Part shown: positions 5,488 through 7,616 of the stretch, in pieces
Layout: the number at the start of each line of letters is the position of its first letter
Numbering within the stretch: the stretch's first letter is position 1
From: Candidatus Bathyarchaeota archaeon
GTDB lineage: Archaea; Thermoproteota; Bathyarchaeia; TCS64
Assembly: GCA_030602935.1 (NCBI GenBank)
Contig: JAUVYU010000027.1
Coordinates: 1 to 7,616 of the forward strand
Length of the DNA: 7,616 bases
Direction: 5' to 3'
Made by a program: the position numbers and the translations under genes
The notes under the pieces: model-generated
What the model saw: only the letters and a program-made list of their open reading frames with translations
Told to the model about the DNA's origin: nothing
The model's database searches: none

Positions 5488-7616
5488 TTGGAGTCTGATG
5501 AAGTAAGGGTCGGCGTGTACATCTGTCACTGCGGGCTGAACATCGCGGGGGTTGTGGACTGCCCCGACGTGGCAGCGAGATCCGCGGATCTACCGGGGGT
5601 CGTGGTCTCCAAGGACTACAGGTACATGTGCTCCGACCCGGGCCAGGCGATGATCAGGAACGACATCGCGGAGCACGGCCTCAATCGCGTCGTCGTCGCA
5701 GCATGCAGCCCCAGGATGCACGAGCCCACGTTCCGCAAGTGCGTGGAGACGGGGGGCATCAACCCCTTCCTGTTCGAGATGGCCAACATCCGGGAGTTCG
5801 ACAGCTGGTGCCACTCCGGGATGCCCGAGGAGGCCACGGAGAAGGCCAAGGACCTGGTGGCGATGGCGGTGGCCAAGGCCCGCTACCTGGCTCCCCTGGA
5901 CCCCCTGAAGGTGCCTGTGACGCCAAGCTCCCTCGTGATCGGCGGAGGCGTGGCGGGGATCCACACAGCACTCGACCTGGCGGATATGGGGCACCAGGTG
6001 TACCTGGTGGAGCGCTCGTCCACCATCGGTGGGAAGATGGCCCAGCTGGACAAGACCTTCCCCACGCTGGACTGCAGCATCTGCATCCTCGGCCCCAAGA
6101 TGGTGGAGGTGGACCAGCACCCGAACATTGAGCTCCTCACCTACTCGGAGGTGAAGAAGGTGGAGGGCTACATAGGCAACTTCCATGTCACTGTCCACAG
6201 GAAGCCGAAGTACGTCGACACGGAGGCATGTAACGGCTGCGGCGAGTGCGCCATCGCCTGCCCCATCGAGGTCCCCAGCCTCTACGAGGAGGGGCTGGGC
6301 CCCAGGAAGGCCATCCACGTCGAGTTCCCCCAGGCCATCCCCATGCGCTACACCATCGACATGGACGCCTGCATCGAGTGCTACAAGTGCGTCGAAGCCT
6401 GCAAGGAGCAGGGGAGGTACGCCATCGACTTCAGCCAGGAGCCCGAGGACGTCGAGATTGACGTTGGCACCATCACCGTGGCGACCGGCTTCGACATGTA
6501 CGACCCCCGCGAGATAAAGGAGTACGGCTACGGTGTCTACGACAACGTCGTCACCGCCATGGGCATCGAGAGGATGGTGAACGCCGCCGGACCGACATTC
6601 GGCCACGTCGTGAGACCCTCGGACAGGAAGGAGCCCGAGACCATCGCCTTCATCACCTGCGTCGGCTCCAGGGACGAGAGGGCCCAGATCTACTGCAGCG
6701 GCTTCTGCTGCATGTACACGCTGAAGAACGCGATTCTCCTGAAGGACCACTTCCCTGGGATGGACATCTACGTCATCTTCATGGACATGCGCACCAACTT
6801 CAAGGGGTACGAGGAGTTCTACCGCCGGGCTAGGGAGATGGGCATCAAGTTCATCAGGGGCCACCCAGACGAGATCTTCGAGGACCCGGAGACAAAGAAC
6901 CTCATAATCTCATTGGAGGACCTCTCCACGGGGCGGCCCCTCGACCTGGAGGTCCAGATGGCGGTGCTCTCCCAGGCAGCCGTGCCCAGCGTGGGGACCA
7001 AGGAGCTCTCCCAGATCCTCACCGTCTCCACCGACGGCAGCGGCTTCTTCCTCGAGTCGCACCCCAAGCTGAAGCCCGTGGACGCCGCCACCGACGGCAT
7101 CTTCTTCGCGGGAGCAGCCCAGGGGCCAAAGGACATACCTTACAGCGTAGCCCAGGGGAGCGCCGCGGCCTCCAGGTCGGCCCGGGTCCTGTCGCAGGAT
7201 GAGTGGGAGATCGAGCCCATTGTTGCGTACGTCGATCCCGAGAGGTGCACGAGCTGCGGGGTCTGCGTCACTAAGTGCCCCTACGGGGCGATAACCATCG
7301 AGGAGGGGCAGCCCGCCGTGGTCACTCCTGCCAAGTGCCATGGATGCGGTACGTGCGTCGCAGACTGCCCGCAGAACGCCCTCACCCAGCAGCACTTCAC
7401 CGACGCCCAGGTCATCGCCCAGATCCACGCCGGCCTCGAGGAGAACCCCGAGGGTAAGATCCTGGGCTTCCTCTGCAACTGGTGCAGCTATGCTGGGGCC
7501 GACCTCGCGGGGATCAGCCGCCACCAGTTCCCCACGAACCTCCGCCCCATCCGGGTGATGTGCAGCGGCCGGGTGAAGAGAGAGTGGGTCTACGAGGCGT
7601 TCCTGAAGGGCGCCGG
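5488..7616 (+). CDS. hdrA: HdrA-MvhD fusion: heterodisulfide reductase-type electron-bifurcating subunit (3'-truncated)
   Basis: The frame is open from TTG at 5488 to the window edge: 709 residues plus two bases, no stop. In order, it has an N-terminal HdrA domain beginning with a C-H-C-G motif (13-16); an FAD-binding glycine loop G152-G-G-V-A-G157; a Cys196-x2-Cys199 segment typical of HdrA; a ferredoxin insertion (Cys248/251/254/258 and Cys295/298/301/305); the HdrA-specific Cys391, Cys403, Cys407, Cys408 group; and a second double-ferredoxin pair (Cys587/590/593/597 and Cys617/620/623/627). From about residue 655 it continues into an MvhD/FlpD-like domain with Cys663-x2-Cys666 and Cys692; the remaining [2Fe-2S] cysteines should lie past the edge. 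HdrA is the cytosolic FAD subunit that bifurcates or confurcates electrons between ferredoxin and a second acceptor, and MvhD relays electrons from hydrogenase, formate dehydrogenase or an F420-oxidising partner. HdrA-MvhD fusions are known, for example HdrA2 of Methanosarcina. The second ferredoxin loop has Cys305-Lys where Cys-Pro is usual. The neighbouring subunits are not visible, so physiological direction is open. Confidence 0.93.
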   Translation, partial: MESDEVRVGVYICHCGLNIAGVVDCPDVAARSADLPGVVVSKDYRYMCSDPGQAMIRNDIAEHGLNRVVVAACSPRMHEPTFRKCVETGGINPFLFEMANIREFDSWCHSGMPEEATEKAKDLVAMAVAKARYLAPLDPLKVPVTPSSLVIGGGVAGIHTALDLADMGHQVYLVERSSTIGGKMAQLDKTFPTLDCSICILGPKMVEVDQHPNIELLTYSEVKKVEGYIGNFHVTVHRKPKYVDTEACNGCGECAIACPIEVPSLYEEGLGPRKAIHVEFPQAIPMRYTIDMDACIECYKCVEACKEQGRYAIDFSQEPEDVEIDVGTITVATGFDMYDPREIKEYGYGVYDNVVTAMGIERMVNAAGPTFGHVVRPSDRKEPETIAFITCVGSRDERAQIYCSGFCCMYTLKNAILLKDHFPGMDIYVIFMDMRTNFKGYEEFYRRAREMGIKFIRGHPDEIFEDPETKNLIISLEDLSTGRPLDLEVQMAVLSQAAVPSVGTKELSQILTVSTDGSGFFLESHPKLKPVDAATDGIFFAGAAQGPKDIPYSVAQGSAAASRSARVLSQDEWEIEPIVAYVDPERCTSCGVCVTKCPYGAITIEEGQPAVVTPAKCHGCGTCVADCPQNALTQQHFTDAQVIAQIHAGLEENPEGKILGFLCNWCSYAGADLAGISRHQFPTNLRPIRVMCSGRVKREWVYEAFLKGA

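Noticed and set aside
5484..5499. Tiny reading frames at ATG 5484 and ATG 5497 near the hdrA start, considered as a regulatory upstream peptide
   Set aside because: They are only three to five codons long including the stop, overlap the TTG start, and the first is only 2 nt from the ribosome binding site. They are more likely incidental.
5590..6864. A 424-codon open frame antisense to hdrA
   Set aside because: Its translation is a low-complexity run rich in Val, Asp, Gly, Leu and His, as expected from the reverse frame of a GC-rich gene. The plus strand carries unmistakable HdrA motifs throughout.
1..7616. CRISPR arrays, insertion sequences, integrases or toxin-antitoxin pairs
   Set aside because: I saw no regularly spaced repeats, terminal inverted repeats, transposase motifs or paired small genes. 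Almost all of the sequence is covered by well-supported cellular genes.

Overview
The window looks archaeal. Each gene preceded by a gap has a TATA-like element. Two of those starts sit about 25-32 nt from that element, as in leaderless transcripts, while the others have GAGGGG- or AGGTGA-type ribosome binding sites. Starts include GTG and TTG. The protein families are also archaeal in character: a Mut7-C tail, AMMECR1, an Lhr-type helicase with a C-terminal Cys4 motif, and HdrA fused to MvhD. Base composition is GC-rich in the genes, with a sharply AT-rich intergenic promoter. A non-methanogenic or poorly characterised lineage such as Bathyarchaeia would fit, but this is inference; the window has no rRNA or other marker that would settle it.

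Layout from left to right. (1) Positions 2-196 hold the C-terminal end of a Mut7-C family protein. (2) An AMMECR1-domain protein (233-847) and a GT-B glycosyltransferase (864-2051) are 16 nt apart on the plus strand and probably form one transcription unit. Its TATA-like box overlaps the end of the Mut7-C gene. (3) A small AhpD-like/carboxymuconolactone decarboxylase-family protein (2102-2416) has its own promoter and is probably leaderless. (4) A large Lhr-type SF2 helicase (2426-5290) lies on the minus strand, convergent with the AhpD-like gene. Only 9 nt separate the two stop codons, and a perfect 16-nt palindrome lies at the junction. (5) A 197-nt AT-rich divergent intergenic region (5291-5487) has an imperfect direct repeat containing TATA-like boxes and a long leader for the next gene. 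(6) An HdrA-type flavin/iron-sulfur protein with a C-terminal MvhD-like domain starts at 5488 and runs off the right edge with no stop codon.

The genes do not form one obvious pathway. Positions 1-5290 are mostly housekeeping or poorly understood conserved archaeal genes. The right end is the start of an energy-metabolism locus: an HdrA-MvhD fusion is expected to take electrons from a partner and split or merge them through its FAD with ferredoxin and a second acceptor (flavin-based electron bifurcation). The partner subunits that would identify the donor and acceptor should lie just beyond the window. I found no mobile element, CRISPR array, tRNA or rRNA, and nothing I would call a new defence or genetic system. 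The items most worth a second look are the HdrA-MvhD fusion, its repeat-containing promoter and leader, and the palindrome at the convergent junction.
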